The notes: generated from the sequence alone by a model not told the origin. A stretch of DNA of 60,170 bases from an uncultured Clostridium sp. (GCA_900557195.1 USRT01000012.1:1-60170); one strand, 5' to 3'. Positions 39,117 through 48,356 are shown, counted from the stretch's first letter. Translations and numbers: made by a program.

Positions 39117-39208
39117 AAAGTGCCAAAAGGGACGGAGCTTTTTGACACTTTTTTAACAATATAATTATTTTTTTATATGCCAAAAAGCTCCGTCCCTTTT
39201 GGCACTTT
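39117..39208. repeat. Long inverted repeat with GGGACGGAGC motif
   Basis: 28 nt at 39117-39144 are perfectly complementary to 39181-39208, with a 36-nt loop. The arm is G/C-richer than its surroundings. It lies between the rny terminator and the ATG of the DUF4173-type gene. Similar GTGCCAAAAGGGACGG sequences are scattered in many clostridia, but here only one copy is seen. Confidence 0.75.
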
Positions 39209-39212
39209 TGTA

Positions 39213-39252
39213 GAAAAAAAGCAGTACTTATTTTCGAAGTACTGCCTTTTTA
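39213..39252 (-). terminator. Terminator after rny
   Basis: GCAGTACTT pairs with AAGTACTGC on the minus strand, followed by a run of T. Confidence 0.85.
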
Positions 39253-39292
39253 ATATCAGAATTTTGCGTATTCTATATACATTATGATGATT

Positions 39293-40834
39293 TTATTTTG
39301 CATATTCGATAACTCTTGTTTCTCTTATGATATTAACTTTAATTTGACCTGGATATTCCATTTCATTTTCTACTCTTTTAGCAATATCTCTTGCCATTAG
39401 AGTCATTTCTGCATCATTTATTTTGTCTGGTTTAACAATAATTCTTACTTCTCTACCAGCTTGTATAGCAAAAGATTTTTCAACCCCTTCAAATGAATCT
39501 GCTATTTGTTCTAATTGTTGTAAACGTTTTATGTATGTTTCTAATGTTTCTCTTCTTGCACCTGGTCTTGAAGCAGAAATTGCATCAGCTGCTTGTACTA
39601 ATACAGCTTCTATTGTTTTTGGTTCAACATCTCCATGATGTGCGTGGACTGCATTTATAACCATTTCATTCTCTTTATATTTTTTTAGTACATCTACACC
39701 AATTTCTACATGAGTACCTTCCATATCATGATCTAATGCTTTTCCTATATCATGTAAAAGTCCAGCTCTTCTTGCAAGTTTTGGATCTAAGCCTAACTCT
39801 TCTGCCATTATTCTAGCTAAATTTGAAACTTCTATTGAATGATTTAGTACATTTTGTCCATAACTTGTTCTGTATTTTAATTTACCAATTAACTTAACTA
39901 AGTCTGGATGTAATGAAGTAACTCCAGTTTCTAATACAGCTCGTTCTCCTTCTTCTTTTATAATAGCTTCAATTTCTTCTTTAGCTTTTTCTACCATTTC
40001 TTCAATTTTTGCTGGATGTATTCTTCCATCATTAATTAACTTCTCGATAGCAAGCTTTGCTACTTCTCTTCTTAGTGGATCGAAACCTGAAATAACAACT
40101 GCTTCAGGAGTATCATCTATAATTAAATCTATTCCTGTTAGTGTTTCTAAAGCTTTAATATTTCTTCCTTCTCTACCAATAATTCTACCTTTCATATCAT
40201 CATTTGGTAATGAAACTATAGAAACTGTTGTTTCTGAAGTGTGGTCTGCTGCACATTTTTGTATAGCATAACCAATTACTTCTTTAGCAGTTTTTTCTGA
40301 ATTTTCTTTTATTTTAGTTTCATATTCTTTAATAAGACTTGCTTTTTCTATGCTTAAATCCTTTTCCAATTCTGATAATAATTGTTTTTTAGCTTCGTCT
40401 TTTGATAATCCAGAAATTCTTTGTAATTCCTCAAATTGCTTTTCTAAAGTATTTTCAATTTCTTTTGTCTTTTCATCTAATTTTTGATTTTTAAATTCTA
40501 AATCTTTTTCTTTTTTCTCTAAGCTATTTGTTCTATTTTCTAAGTTTTCTTCTTTTTGAACAATTCTTCTTTCTTGTAAAAGTACTTCGCCTCTTCTTTC
40601 TTTAATCTCCCTGTCTAATTCTTCTCTAGCTTTCATAATTTCTTCTTTAGCTTTGAAGATTTCTTCTTTTTTCTTATTTTCTGCATCTCTTGTTGCTGAA
40701 TCGATTATTCTTTTAGCTTCTAGTTCTGCACTTTTCATTTTTGATTCAGCTATTTTCTTTCTTATAGTAACACCTACCATTGTAAATATTACTGCTGAGA
40801 TTAAAAAAATGGCGATATAGATTACATATTGCAT
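39293..40834 (-). CDS. rny: Ribonuclease Y
   Basis: A membrane-anchored endoribonuclease that starts mRNA decay. 513 residues, family length. An N-terminal helix (about 3-22), then a long Lys/Glu coiled coil (25-190), a KH domain with NDDMKGRIIGREGRNIKAL, and an HD domain with ARRAGLLHDIGKALDHDMEG near residue 355 and HAHHGDVEPKT. The C-terminus has EMEYPGQIKVNIIRETR. The ATG follows AGAGGTG. A clear sigma-A promoter lies upstream. Confidence 0.97.
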   Translation of the reverse strand: MQYVIYIAIFLISAVIFTMVGVTIRKKIAESKMKSAELEAKRIIDSATRDAENKKKEEIFKAKEEIMKAREELDREIKERRGEVLLQERRIVQKEENLENRTNSLEKKEKDLEFKNQKLDEKTKEIENTLEKQFEELQRISGLSKDEAKKQLLSELEKDLSIEKASLIKEYETKIKENSEKTAKEVIGYAIQKCAADHTSETTVSIVSLPNDDMKGRIIGREGRNIKALETLTGIDLIIDDTPEAVVISGFDPLRREVAKLAIEKLINDGRIHPAKIEEMVEKAKEEIEAIIKEEGERAVLETGVTSLHPDLVKLIGKLKYRTSYGQNVLNHSIEVSNLARIMAEELGLDPKLARRAGLLHDIGKALDHDMEGTHVEIGVDVLKKYKENEMVINAVHAHHGDVEPKTIEAVLVQAADAISASRPGARRETLETYIKRLQQLEQIADSFEGVEKSFAIQAGREVRIIVKPDKINDAEMTLMARDIAKRVENEMEYPGQIKVNIIRETRVIEYAK

Positions 40835-40922
40835 AATCTCACACCTCTTTCTATTTAATTTTCAATGTTCAGTATAAAAATATATATAATTTATTTTAGA
40901 ATATATTTCAACTCACAATTAT

Positions 40923-40951
40923 ATTTTATATGTATTATTGTAAACTGTCAA
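40923..40951 (-). promoter_or_regulatory. Sigma-A promoter for rny
   Basis: TTGACA (40946-40951) and TAAAAT (40923-40928) with a 17-nt spacer on the minus strand, about 90 nt upstream of the ATG. Confidence 0.7.
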
Positions 40952-40997
40952 GTGATTTTTTATGTTATTTTTTACTTACAAAATAAGTATTACTATT

Positions 40998-41194
40998 CAC
41001 AGCCTATTTAAAAGCACATACTAGCCTGGCTAATAGTTAATATATATTTTTTAAACCAATCGCCGATGGTACACACCTAGCCTTTTCCTCTAAAACAACC
41101 TGCGTGGTACAAAACTTATTATTAGCAGTCGCCGACACGCTTCAAGATCGGTTTAAAAAATATATATTAACTATTAGCCAGGCGGTAACATTAT
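40998..41194. repeat. Hairpin element family 2, copy B
   Basis: Arms 41024-41061 and 41146-41183 (38 nt, one mismatch). The core shares AACCAATCGCCGATGGTAC, a GCGTGGTA segment and CACGCTTCAAGAT with copy A. The outer flanks AAAAGCACATACTAGC and GGTAACATTA are shared too. The arm letters between flank and core differ from copy A. Confidence 0.78.
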
Positions 41195-41340
41195 ACAAAA
41201 CAAAAATAAGCTGTAAATTATAACTATTAACGAAAAAGAAAGCTAGATTTATTTTCTAACTTTCTTTTTATTCTCTTATATACTTTTTATTTAAATATAA
41301 CCTTTATATTTCGTCTTTAATTTAAGCCAAAACCAAACCT

Positions 41341-42222
41341 TTATGCTCTTGGATGAGCTTTTCTATATACATTTTTTATACCTTCATCTTGGAATTGCAT
41401 ATATACTTGTGTTGATGATATATCTGAATGTCCAAGCATTGTTTGTATTGCTTTTAAATCTGCTCCATTTTGTAATAAATGTGTAGCGAAAGAATGTCTT
41501 AAAACATGTGGCGTAATTTCTTTATTTATATGAGCTTGTTCTTTATAGTATTTTACTATTTTCCAGAAACCTTGTCTTGTTAATCTCTTTCCATTTATAT
41601 TAACAAAAAGTGCATTTACGCTCTCATCTCTAATTAAATATGGTCTTGATTCTTCCATGTATTCTTTTAATGCTTTTAATGATAATGAACCAAGTGGTAT
41701 ATTTCTTTGTTTTGATCCAAATTTACAAAGTACATATCCTTCTTCTAAATTAACATCTTCTATATTTAAAGAAATAATTTCTGTAACTCTCATTCCTGTA
41801 GCATATGCAAATTCAAGCATTGCTTTATCTCTTGTACCTTTTAAATCTACATCTTTAGGTTGATCTAACAATAATTCTATTTCCTTTGATGTTAATATAC
41901 TTGGTACTCTCTTTTCAATTTTTGGTGATTGGATACTTTCTGTTGGATCTTGAGATATACTTTTTGTTCTTACTAAAAATTGATAAAAAGATCTTATTGA
42001 AGCTAAACTTCTAGATACTGTTGATGATTTTTTTCCAATCTCTTGTAAATATTGTAAATATTCTTTTATTTTTTTCTCATCAACCTTTAAATAATTTATA
42101 TTATTTTGATTAACATAAGTTTGGTATTGCATAATATCTCTTTTGTATGATTGAAGTGTATTATCTGACAATTTCTTATCATTTTGAAGAAATTCCAAAA
42201 AAAGTGTTATTTGTTTTTCCAT
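41341..42222 (-). CDS. xerD: Tyrosine recombinase XerD/XerC type
   Basis: 293 residues. Resolves chromosome dimers at dif. The SAM-like N-terminal domain (1-95) is followed by the catalytic domain with ATGMRVTEIISLN (first Arg), the Lys strand near LCKFGSKQRNIPLG, HVLRHSFATHLLQNG (His and Arg), LGHSDISSTQVYMQF with the nucleophile Tyr. The ATG follows GGGGAG. Not flanked by integrase targets, so a housekeeping Xer protein is favoured over a phage integrase. Confidence 0.92.
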   Translation of the reverse strand: MEKQITLFLEFLQNDKKLSDNTLQSYKRDIMQYQTYVNQNNINYLKVDEKKIKEYLQYLQEIGKKSSTVSRSLASIRSFYQFLVRTKSISQDPTESIQSPKIEKRVPSILTSKEIELLLDQPKDVDLKGTRDKAMLEFAYATGMRVTEIISLNIEDVNLEEGYVLCKFGSKQRNIPLGSLSLKALKEYMEESRPYLIRDESVNALFVNINGKRLTRQGFWKIVKYYKEQAHINKEITPHVLRHSFATHLLQNGADLKAIQTMLGHSDISSTQVYMQFQDEGIKNVYRKAHPRA

Positions 42223-42299
42223 TTTAGAGCTCCCCTACTTTTTTAAGATTTTTACATATTTATGGTATATGTAAGACCGTATTAACATAAACTATATAT

Positions 42300-42328
42300 G
42301 TTATATCAGATTCATTAAAAAATGTAAA
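42300..42328 (-). promoter_or_regulatory. Sigma-A type promoter for xerD
   Basis: TTTACA, a 17-nt spacer and TATAAC on the minus strand, about 75 nt upstream of the xerD ATG. Confidence 0.6.
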
Positions 42329-42345
42329 TACATTTTAACAAAATT

Positions 42346-42993
42346 CTACAAATATTTAACTGTATACATTAATAATGGTGATGAAATATATGTTTCTATA
42401 AACGAAGAAATAATAAGTAGTATAAGCATCATAATTGAAAAAATTGTATGCCTATAAATTTCTGTTTTTATATTTTCTCTCCTTTTATCTTTCATTATTG
42501 ATTTATACAAATTCATTCCACTTACTCCCAATGAAATAATACATGGTATAAATAAAATGTTTTGCAATAATAATGATGCTATTAAAAATAAAATTCCTTT
42601 TCCTGTTCCTAAAGTTGCTACAATTGATGCAACTGTATATCCTATACAAAAACCTCTGTATACAATTATTCCATATACAGCAAAGACACCTATTACTGTA
42701 GAACTTACAAACCATAATATAACAGCAATTTTTACATTATCCATTATAGATGTCTTTAATAATTTAGCTGTATCTATTTGATAATCACCTTTTAAAGAAT
42801 CTACAAAACCAGTGATATATCCTTTTAGCTGTTCTTGCTGAGATTCATTTGCATTATTAATAAACATAACTCCAATAATAATTCCTATTAAAAATAAAAT
42901 AACTAGTACTGTATAACTTCTTAAATTATTAGTTACATGCTTAAAAATAATATTCTTTAATGTACTACTTGTTTTTCTATCATTTCTTCTCAT
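42346..42993 (-). CDS. spoIIM: Stage II sporulation protein M
   Basis: 215 residues, five predicted membrane helices. The first helix (about 30-47) ends GVMFINNANESQ, the usual SpoIIM entry loop. FAVYGIIVYRGFCIGYTVAS and ILFIPCIISLGVSGMNLYKS are conserved family blocks. With SpoIID and SpoIIP it forms the engulfment peptidoglycan machine; neither partner is in the window. It supports a spore-former or descendant of one. Confidence 0.9.
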   Translation of the reverse strand: MRRNDRKTSSTLKNIIFKHVTNNLRSYTVLVILFLIGIIIGVMFINNANESQQEQLKGYITGFVDSLKGDYQIDTAKLLKTSIMDNVKIAVILWFVSSTVIGVFAVYGIIVYRGFCIGYTVASIVATLGTGKGILFLIASLLLQNILFIPCIISLGVSGMNLYKSIMKDKRRENIKTEIYRHTIFSIMMLILLIISSFIETYISSPLLMYTVKYL

Positions 42994-43075
42994 TTTATTC
43001 CTCCTGCAAATACCTTTTAACTTCCTTTATCCTTTTTTCTTTAATTTACTTAAATATTTAAACCAAAATATAAAA

Positions 43076-43100
43076 GAAGCAAAAGATTTGTCTTTTGCAA
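43076..43100 (-). terminator. Small hairpin near 43.1 kb
   Basis: GCAAAAGA pairs with TCTTTTGC. It is one of a series of stems between endoQ-like and spoIIM. Confidence 0.4.
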
Positions 43101-43138
43101 AATTTACTCAAAGTAAATTTTTAAGCTAACTTTTGTAT

Positions 43139-43177
43139 TTAGGTGTTATAGAAAATAAAATTTCCTATAACACCTAA
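43139..43177 (-). terminator. Terminator hairpin after the EndoQ-like gene
   Basis: TAGGTGTTATAG pairs with CTATAACACCTA, lying ~50 nt downstream of the corrected stop at 43227. T-run is weak. Confidence 0.55.
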
Positions 43178-43226
43178 ATATCTTATACATAATGTCTATT
43201 CTATAAAATGAGATTTAGAACTATTT

Positions 43227-44424
43227 TTAATCTTTTGTAGTAACTTTTCCGTAAACACCTCCACCGACCTGCTTGTATGTTTACATTTCCTTCTCTAGAT
43301 TGTACTATTACATTTGCAGTTTTACTACCAACCACACCTTCAATATCATCATAAGATAACTTGTGCAATATATTCATTTCTGTTTCGAAATTATCTAACA
43401 ATTTTTCTATCGTTTTTTTACCAAGACCTGGCATAAAAGTTAATGGTATTTGATATACATATGGAGGTCTAAATTCGGGACTAGAAGTTACCTTTTTATC
43501 TTTAATAACTTCTATTCTATCAAAAACTCCCATAGTTATATTTTTACCTTCACATTCATTACATTTAAATACTGGTGCTATACCTTCTATTGGCTTTCCA
43601 CATTCTTCACAAAATGTTCTATGATATTTTCCAAGCTTTGGGTCCAGCCCATAATTACACAAAATCTTTCTTCCATTTTGATTTCTTAATGCCATTAATA
43701 ATTCTTTAAAACTAATATCTTCTACTAAAATTTTGTTATATTCTCTTGCTATTTTAGGTAAAGAATGTGCATCTGAATTTGTTAAAAATGTTTTGGTTTC
43801 AAGCTCTGATATTTCATCTGCCAAAAAAGTATCTGAGCTTAAACCTAACTCTATTGTATGTATTTTATCAAACTTTTCTTTAAAAATTTTAGACATCCTA
43901 TCTGTACAATTTCCATAAAAGCTTTTATGTGGTGTAAACACATGTGCAGGAACTAAAATACCATTATATTTCTCTACAATATCTAATAATTCATATGCTG
44001 ATATATCTGCTCTTTGTGAACTTAATGTCATATTTTTAATATGATTTTTCATTTCATTAGAAAAAGCTTTTATGTCTTTTAATTTTGGAAAATAGCATAA
44101 GTTATGCGCACTTCCTGTTTTCCCCTCATCATTTACCTCAGATGTTTCTATCTCACTTCCTAAAATTATGCATACTTTATCTTTATATATAATTCCTCCA
44201 TCATCTATCTCAAAAGCTTCACCTGTTTTTAAAAAGTTTTCTATATCTTCTATTACATATGGTGATGCACAATCTATAATTCCAACAACACTAATCCCCT
44301 TTCTATCTGCACACTCTCTTGCAATGTTAGCAAAATTAAGGCTTCTTGCAGCTGTTATTTTTATAGGTTTTCCATTTTCACTTCTCCCTATATGTACATG
44401 TAAATCTGCAAATAATTCTTTCAT
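43227..44424 (-). CDS. EndoQ/YqxK-like PHP-domain endonuclease with a CGGT +1 shift site
   Basis: 398 residues after correction. The N-terminal PHP domain has FADLHVHIGRS near residue 5 and GIIDCASPY, GSEIETSE, and TNSDAHSLPKIARE as metal-binding blocks. A four-Cys zinc segment follows (FCEECGKPIEG and FKCNECEG), then a helix-hairpin-helix LPGLGKKT-like MPGLGKKTIEKLL. The family acts on deaminated bases. The zero frame ends in a Trp/Arg/Cys-rich string that is not family-like. At 43264-43266 GGT-CGG-T read with the C skipped gives IQAGGGGVYGKVTTKD, matching the glycine-rich end typical of this family. Confidence 0.85.
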
Positions 44425-44834
44425 TTCTATATCTTCCTTCCTACTATTTTTATTAACTTATTTTTTCTTACAATTTTATTACTAATATACTACACTCATA
44501 AAATATTAAACTCTATTTTTATTACACTAACCACAATACTACCACCCAAAGTAGGTAACAAGGAGTGATATATATAATAAAAAATAGAGCTTCGACCATG
44601 AGTCGTTATTAATGTATCTGTTTATAGTGTGTCACAAAAATATGAATCTGGCAAAAACCAAAGCGCCTTAGAGGAGTTCTATTTTTTATTATATATATCA
44701 CTCCTTGTTACCAGACTCCAGCAATATTTAAAAAAGCAAAATACACTATTCAAAAATAAAACAAGTCCCAAATTTATATTTAAACCCACACAAAAATTAA
44801 CTATAAACAAAAAACTCCCTCATATCACATTATA
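44425..44834. other. Gap between coaE and the EndoQ-like gene
   Basis: Contains hairpin element family 1 copy B; otherwise AT-rich DNA without an ORF that I support. Confidence 0.55.
44545..44725. repeat. Hairpin element family 1, copy B
   Basis: Arms 44554-44588 and 44678-44712 are perfectly complementary over 35 nt. The 89-nt core carries the same GAGCTTCGACC, TGTATCTGTTTATAGTGTGTC, GAATCTG and CGCCTTAGAG blocks as copy A at 1.2 kb. The outer part of the stem is different in sequence from copy A but still fully paired. Confidence 0.75.
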
Positions 44835-45431
44835 TCATGTTATAAAAATTTCAAAAAATATTTCTTCTAATTGTTTATTAAGACACCATATATCATCATT
44901 ATTCTCTATAATATAATTACACTTTTCTTTTAAAGCATCATCACTTAATTGTACCTTTAATCTATCTTTGGCCTGTTTAATACTTAAAGAATCTCTCAAG
45001 CAAATTCTATTAATCTTAATATTTTCGTTCGATATCACCCCTAAAGTAATATCACAAATCTTATCTAAACCACTTTCAAAAAGCAATGGAGCATCAATTA
45101 CTATTACATTTTTATCACTATTTAATTTAATTTTATTTTTTATTTCATCCACCACATATTTAAAAGTTATAGAATTTAATTCCTGTCTTTTCTCATCATC
45201 GTTAAATATAATTTCAGCAAGCAATTTTCTATCAATTTCTAAATTTTCTTTTACTATACCTTCTCCAAACATATTCACAACTTCTTTATAATATAAAGTA
45301 CCAATATTAGACATTTTTCTTGCAATTTTGTCAGCATCAACAATAACTATATCCTCATATTTATTTAATAAAATTTCACATATAAAACTTTTTCCACTTC
45401 CAGAACTGCCTGTTATTCCAATAATCTTCAA
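44835..45431 (-). CDS. coaE: Dephospho-CoA kinase
   Basis: Last step of coenzyme A synthesis. 198 residues. P-loop IGITGSSGSGKSFICEILL at the N-terminus, VIVDADKIARK near residue 35, VIVIDAPLLFESGLDKIC near 110, and RICLRDSLSIKQAKDRLKVQ as the lid. No defects. It lies downstream of tmcAL with a short gap. Confidence 0.93.
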   Translation of the reverse strand: MKIIGITGSSGSGKSFICEILLNKYEDIVIVDADKIARKMSNIGTLYYKEVVNMFGEGIVKENLEIDRKLLAEIIFNDDEKRQELNSITFKYVVDEIKNKIKLNSDKNVIVIDAPLLFESGLDKICDITLGVISNENIKINRICLRDSLSIKQAKDRLKVQLSDDALKEKCNYIIENNDDIWCLNKQLEEIFFEIFIT

Positions 45432-45516
45432 TTTTTTATTCCCTTCATAATAACTTTTTTTGCCAAGTATTTAACTAAAAAACACTTATTTAAAATTATA
45501 TACTTATTATAAAACT

Positions 45517-46750
45517 CTACATAGTAACTATCTTATTTGTATAATCAAGTCCAGCAAAAGAATTCATTCCATATGCCAAAGTATACACATCTGTTGCTTT
45601 AATATCTATATCTAACATTTCTTTAATAAACTTATTATGATTATTGTCTGTAAATTTTTTTACAGATGTTATTATATCTAATTTTGGATTTGCTTTAGTA
45701 ATTTTAGATAATAGCTCTTTTCCTTTTTCATCCATTCCTAAAACTCTTACATAAGGCCTAATTCTTTTTGAAATTTCCACATTCTTCTTAGTAATTCCTA
45801 AAAGTGAACATATAAGTATTCTCTGTAATCTTGTCCCGAGTATATCTTTTAGATTTAATCATATTTAGTAATTCAGGCAAATTGTTACATGAATTTGCTG
45901 CATTTTTTATTGCATTTTCTAGTCCTTCAGATACATCTGGTATATTTTGTATTTGTTTTAATGACATATTTCTAAGATTATAAATGATCTCTTTTTCATA
46001 CTCTGATATATCTAACACTACATTTTGTTTTTTTAGTTCTTCCATTAATATTTCATAACTACTTTTTGGTAAAACCTTACTTAAATCTTCAGTTTGATTT
46101 CTTGCAAGTAATTTTCTAATTGCTGTAGCACTTGCAAAATCATCTACCACAGCATCATCATTATAAAAAACTCTTTCTCTTTTTACCAAATGAGGCTTCA
46201 TAAAGCTTTTTAATCTTTTTATAGATTTCAAATATTCTATCCCAAGTATATTGTTTGGACTAGACATAATGTTTCCATATCTTCTGTTATCATTAAAAAC
46301 TTTAAGTACTGCTACTTCTCTTGCTTTAGGAAAAGATACACCTTTTTTTAATTCTTCTTGCAAAATAGATTGATAATCTTTTGGTTCTTGTAACAAAAGA
46401 TTCGCAATATTATTTAAAGCTGCCATATCACTTGTTTCTGTACCAAAAGAAACATGTTTTACAATTTTTAGCTCATTTAATATCTTTATAGCTCCAAAAG
46501 CAAAATTTTCTGCACTTGATATACTATAAACACTTGGTAGTTCTATTACTAAATTGACACCAGATTTTAATGCCATTTCTGCTTTTTTCCATTTATTTAT
46601 AACAGAACTATTTCCTCTTTGAACAAAATTACCACTTATTATAGCTACAACATAATCAGATTCAGTCTCTTTTATAGATTTTTGCATGTGATATAAATGT
46701 CCATTGTGAAAAGGATTATATTCTGCAATTATACCTAAAACTCTTGCCAA
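45517..46750 (-). CDS. tmcAL: tRNA(Met) cytidine acetate ligase, with a CGGG +1 shift site
   Basis: Activates acetate with ATP to acetylate the wobble cytidine of elongator tRNA(Met). Length after correction is 410 residues, as in B. subtilis YlbM. Start is TTG at 46750 after AGGTGA. GIIAEYNPFHNGHLYHMQKS is the HxGH nucleotidyltransferase motif. GNFVQRGN and SSPNNILGIEYLKS follow. The zero frame stops at FTFRNY. At 45836-45838 ACT-CGG-G read with the C skipped gives KRYTGTRLQRILICSLLGIT and continues into the C-terminal domain. Without the shift the product would lack 87 residues. Confidence 0.9.
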
Positions 46751-46879
46751 AATTTCATCACCTCTCTTGTATAATCATTTTTGCTATAGACATGCTTTCA
46801 GTTTACTGATATAATATCACAAATTATAAAAAGTTCCAATAGAATTATTTTTATTTTATATTTTTTTGCATGTTTTAGT

Positions 46880-47131
46880 TTCTAGTCAGCCTTAATTTTT
46901 AAATTGCATATAAAATTAGTCCGTAGCCTGTGTATTTATATATAAAAATTCCGTTCTTTGCTGGTCGGACTAGTCATATGAGCAGGTATATACAAACTTC
47001 ATAATTCGAACAGTTAATCTGTCTAATCTGTATGAATATGAGTCCTCCCAAACTGCGCATCACTGCATTTTTATATATAAATACACAGGCTACTACTCTA
47101 CTGTTCTAATTATTTTAGGCTGACTAGTAAC
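46880..47131. repeat. Hairpin element family 3, copy A
   Basis: A 188-nt block (46918-47105) is identical by eye to 51914-52101. Inside it GCCTGTGTATTTATATATAA (first part of a 24-nt arm at about 46926-46949) pairs with 47067-47090. The core contains nested stems such as CTTCATA/TATGAAT and ACAG/CTGT. Outer arms CTAGTCAGC and GCTGACTAG close it. It sits between divergent tmcAL and rnhA, ending just before the rnhA ribosome binding site. Confidence 0.85.
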
Positions 47132-47154
47132 ATTTTGAAAGGAGTTAATGATTC

Positions 47155-47589
47155 ATGGAAGAAGTTACAATTTATACAGATGGTGCATGTTCTGGAAATC
47201 CTGGTCCTGGAGGATGGGGAACTATTTTAATGTATAAAGACGTTTCAAAGGAAATTTCAGGATGTAGTAAAAATACAACCAATAATATTATGGAAATAAC
47301 AGCTGTAATCGAAGGATTAAAATTACTAAAATATCCTTGCAAAGTTAATTTATATAGTGATAGTGCTTATGTTGTAAATGCTTTTAATCAGGGCTGGATT
47401 TACAATTGGGTAAAAAAGAATTGGAAAACAGCAGGAAACGAACCTGTTAAAAATAAAGAACTTTGGCAAGAATTATATAATCTTACCAAAGTTCATGAAG
47501 TAAAATTTATAAAAGTAAAAGGACATAGTGATAACAAATTTAATAATAGATGTGATGAACTCGCAAGAAATGCAATTAAGCAAATTTGA
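47155..47589 (+). CDS. rnhA: Ribonuclease HI
   Basis: Removes RNA from RNA-DNA hybrids. 144 residues. YTDGACSGNPGPGGWG holds the first catalytic Asp; NIMEITAVIEGLKLL the Glu; LYSDSAYVVNAF the second Asp; VKGHSDNKFNNRCDELA the His and last Asp. The ATG follows AAAGGAG. It is the only intact plus-strand gene in the window and has no CGG codon. It stops with TGA, so TGA is a stop here. Confidence 0.96.
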   Translation: MEEVTIYTDGACSGNPGPGGWGTILMYKDVSKEISGCSKNTTNNIMEITAVIEGLKLLKYPCKVNLYSDSAYVVNAFNQGWIYNWVKKNWKTAGNEPVKNKELWQELYNLTKVHEVKFIKVKGHSDNKFNNRCDELARNAIKQI

Positions 47590-47670
47590 TAAAAATCTGT
47601 AAGTGTTTATTTAACTATTTACTAATATATGTATTAAAAATACAATAATATTAAATGATTATTCAGTAGA

Positions 47671-47703
47671 CAAAAAATAGTGTATCTTTACACTATTTTT
47701 TAT
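47671..47703. terminator. Bidirectional terminator between rnhA and mazF
   Basis: AAAAAATAGTGTA, a 4-nt loop, TACACTATTTTTT. It serves the convergent rnhA and mazEF ends. Confidence 0.85.
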
Positions 47704-47729
47704 TTGCTTTTATTATAATCTTAAGAATG

Positions 47730-48059
47730 TTATATACGCTCTATCTCAGCATAAACAATATCTATAACTTTTTCTAAAATATCATCTGGTAATATTTCTA
47801 CTTCTTGAAATGTTCTACTTTTTAAATCTAAAGCTTTTATATGCTCACATAATATTACGCCTGTCGTTTTGGTTCTACCATCTAAAGATACATGTAATGG
47901 AAATTGATTATTTGTATTTGTAATAGGACATACTATACTTAAATTTGTTTTTTGATTAAATGTGTTATTGCTTATAACTACAGCTGGTCTATATCCTGCT
48001 TGTTCATGTCCTGCCTGTGGATTAAAATTAATTTTTATAATCGTTCCTTGTTTTACCAT
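47730..48059 (-). CDS. mazF: MazF/PemK-family mRNA interferase toxin
   Basis: 109 residues from the ATG at 48059, which overlaps the end of mazE (a longer frame exists but would overlap more). Core signatures: GTIIKINFNPQAGHEQAGYRPAVVISN near the start (the Arg-Pro-Val strand), PLHVSLDGRTKTTGVILCEHIKALD, with the catalytic Arg and Thr/Ser positions. It cuts mRNA at short sequences when the antitoxin is lost. Co-transcribed with mazE. Confidence 0.88.
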   Translation of the reverse strand: MVKQGTIIKINFNPQAGHEQAGYRPAVVISNNTFNQKTNLSIVCPITNTNNQFPLHVSLDGRTKTTGVILCEHIKALDLKSRTFQEVEILPDDILEKVIDIVYAEIERI

Positions 48060-48298
48060 ATCTCTTCCCCTTCTGGTTTCCCCCAATCAATTTCTACTGG
48101 CTCATATTTTTCTTTATAATTTTCAAATAATTCATTTATATTTTTTTTTTTTTTGTCTTTTGCTTTTTCTATAACAATTTTATCATTTTCAACTAATATT
48201 ATTATTTGCTCATTTTCATTCCATTTAACAGTATCTAATATTGCTTTAGGTATTCTTACGCCTTGGCTATTTCCCCATTTTTGAATAGTCGTAGTCAT
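48053..48298 (-). CDS. mazE: MazE-type AbrB-fold antitoxin
   Basis: 81 residues. TTTIQKWGNSQGVRIPKAIL is the swapped-hairpin DNA-binding domain of the AbrB/MazE fold. The C-terminal half is charged and ends GKPEGEEIW, the toxin-binding tail. I chose the ATG at 48298 since GGAG abuts the earlier ATG. A run of 14 A in the coding strand (48141-48154) encodes four Lys and could cause slippage. Confidence 0.85.
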   Translation of the reverse strand: MTTTIQKWGNSQGVRIPKAILDTVKWNENEQIIILVENDKIVIEKAKDKKKKNINELFENYKEKYEPVEIDWGKPEGEEIW

Positions 48299-48316
48299 AT
48301 TTATCATCTCCTTTTC

Positions 48317-48356
48317 GTATATACATAGTATATACTGTATTATGTCATTTTGTCAA
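48317..48356 (-). promoter_or_regulatory. mazEF promoter with paired palindromic operator half-sites
   Basis: TTGACA (48351-48356), an 18-nt spacer and TATACT (48327-48332) on the minus strand. Two copies of the self-complementary GTATATAC at 48317-48324 and 48328-48335 are 11 bp apart, one helical turn, and cover the -10 box. This fits autoregulation by MazE/MazEF. Confidence 0.75.

Larger units (their letters stand above)
40835..41340. other. Intergenic region between xerD and rny
   Basis: Contains the rny promoter (left) and hairpin family 2 copy B. No ORF is supported; the stretch from 41195 to the xerD stop is AT-rich with a short AAAGAAAGCTAG/CTAACTTTCTTT hairpin near 41230-41270 that is likely the xerD terminator. 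Confidence 0.6.

Noticed and set aside
41341..42222. xerD as an integrase marking a genomic island
   Set aside because: Neighbours are housekeeping genes, no attachment-site repeat or tRNA is seen, and the protein has the normal XerD length.
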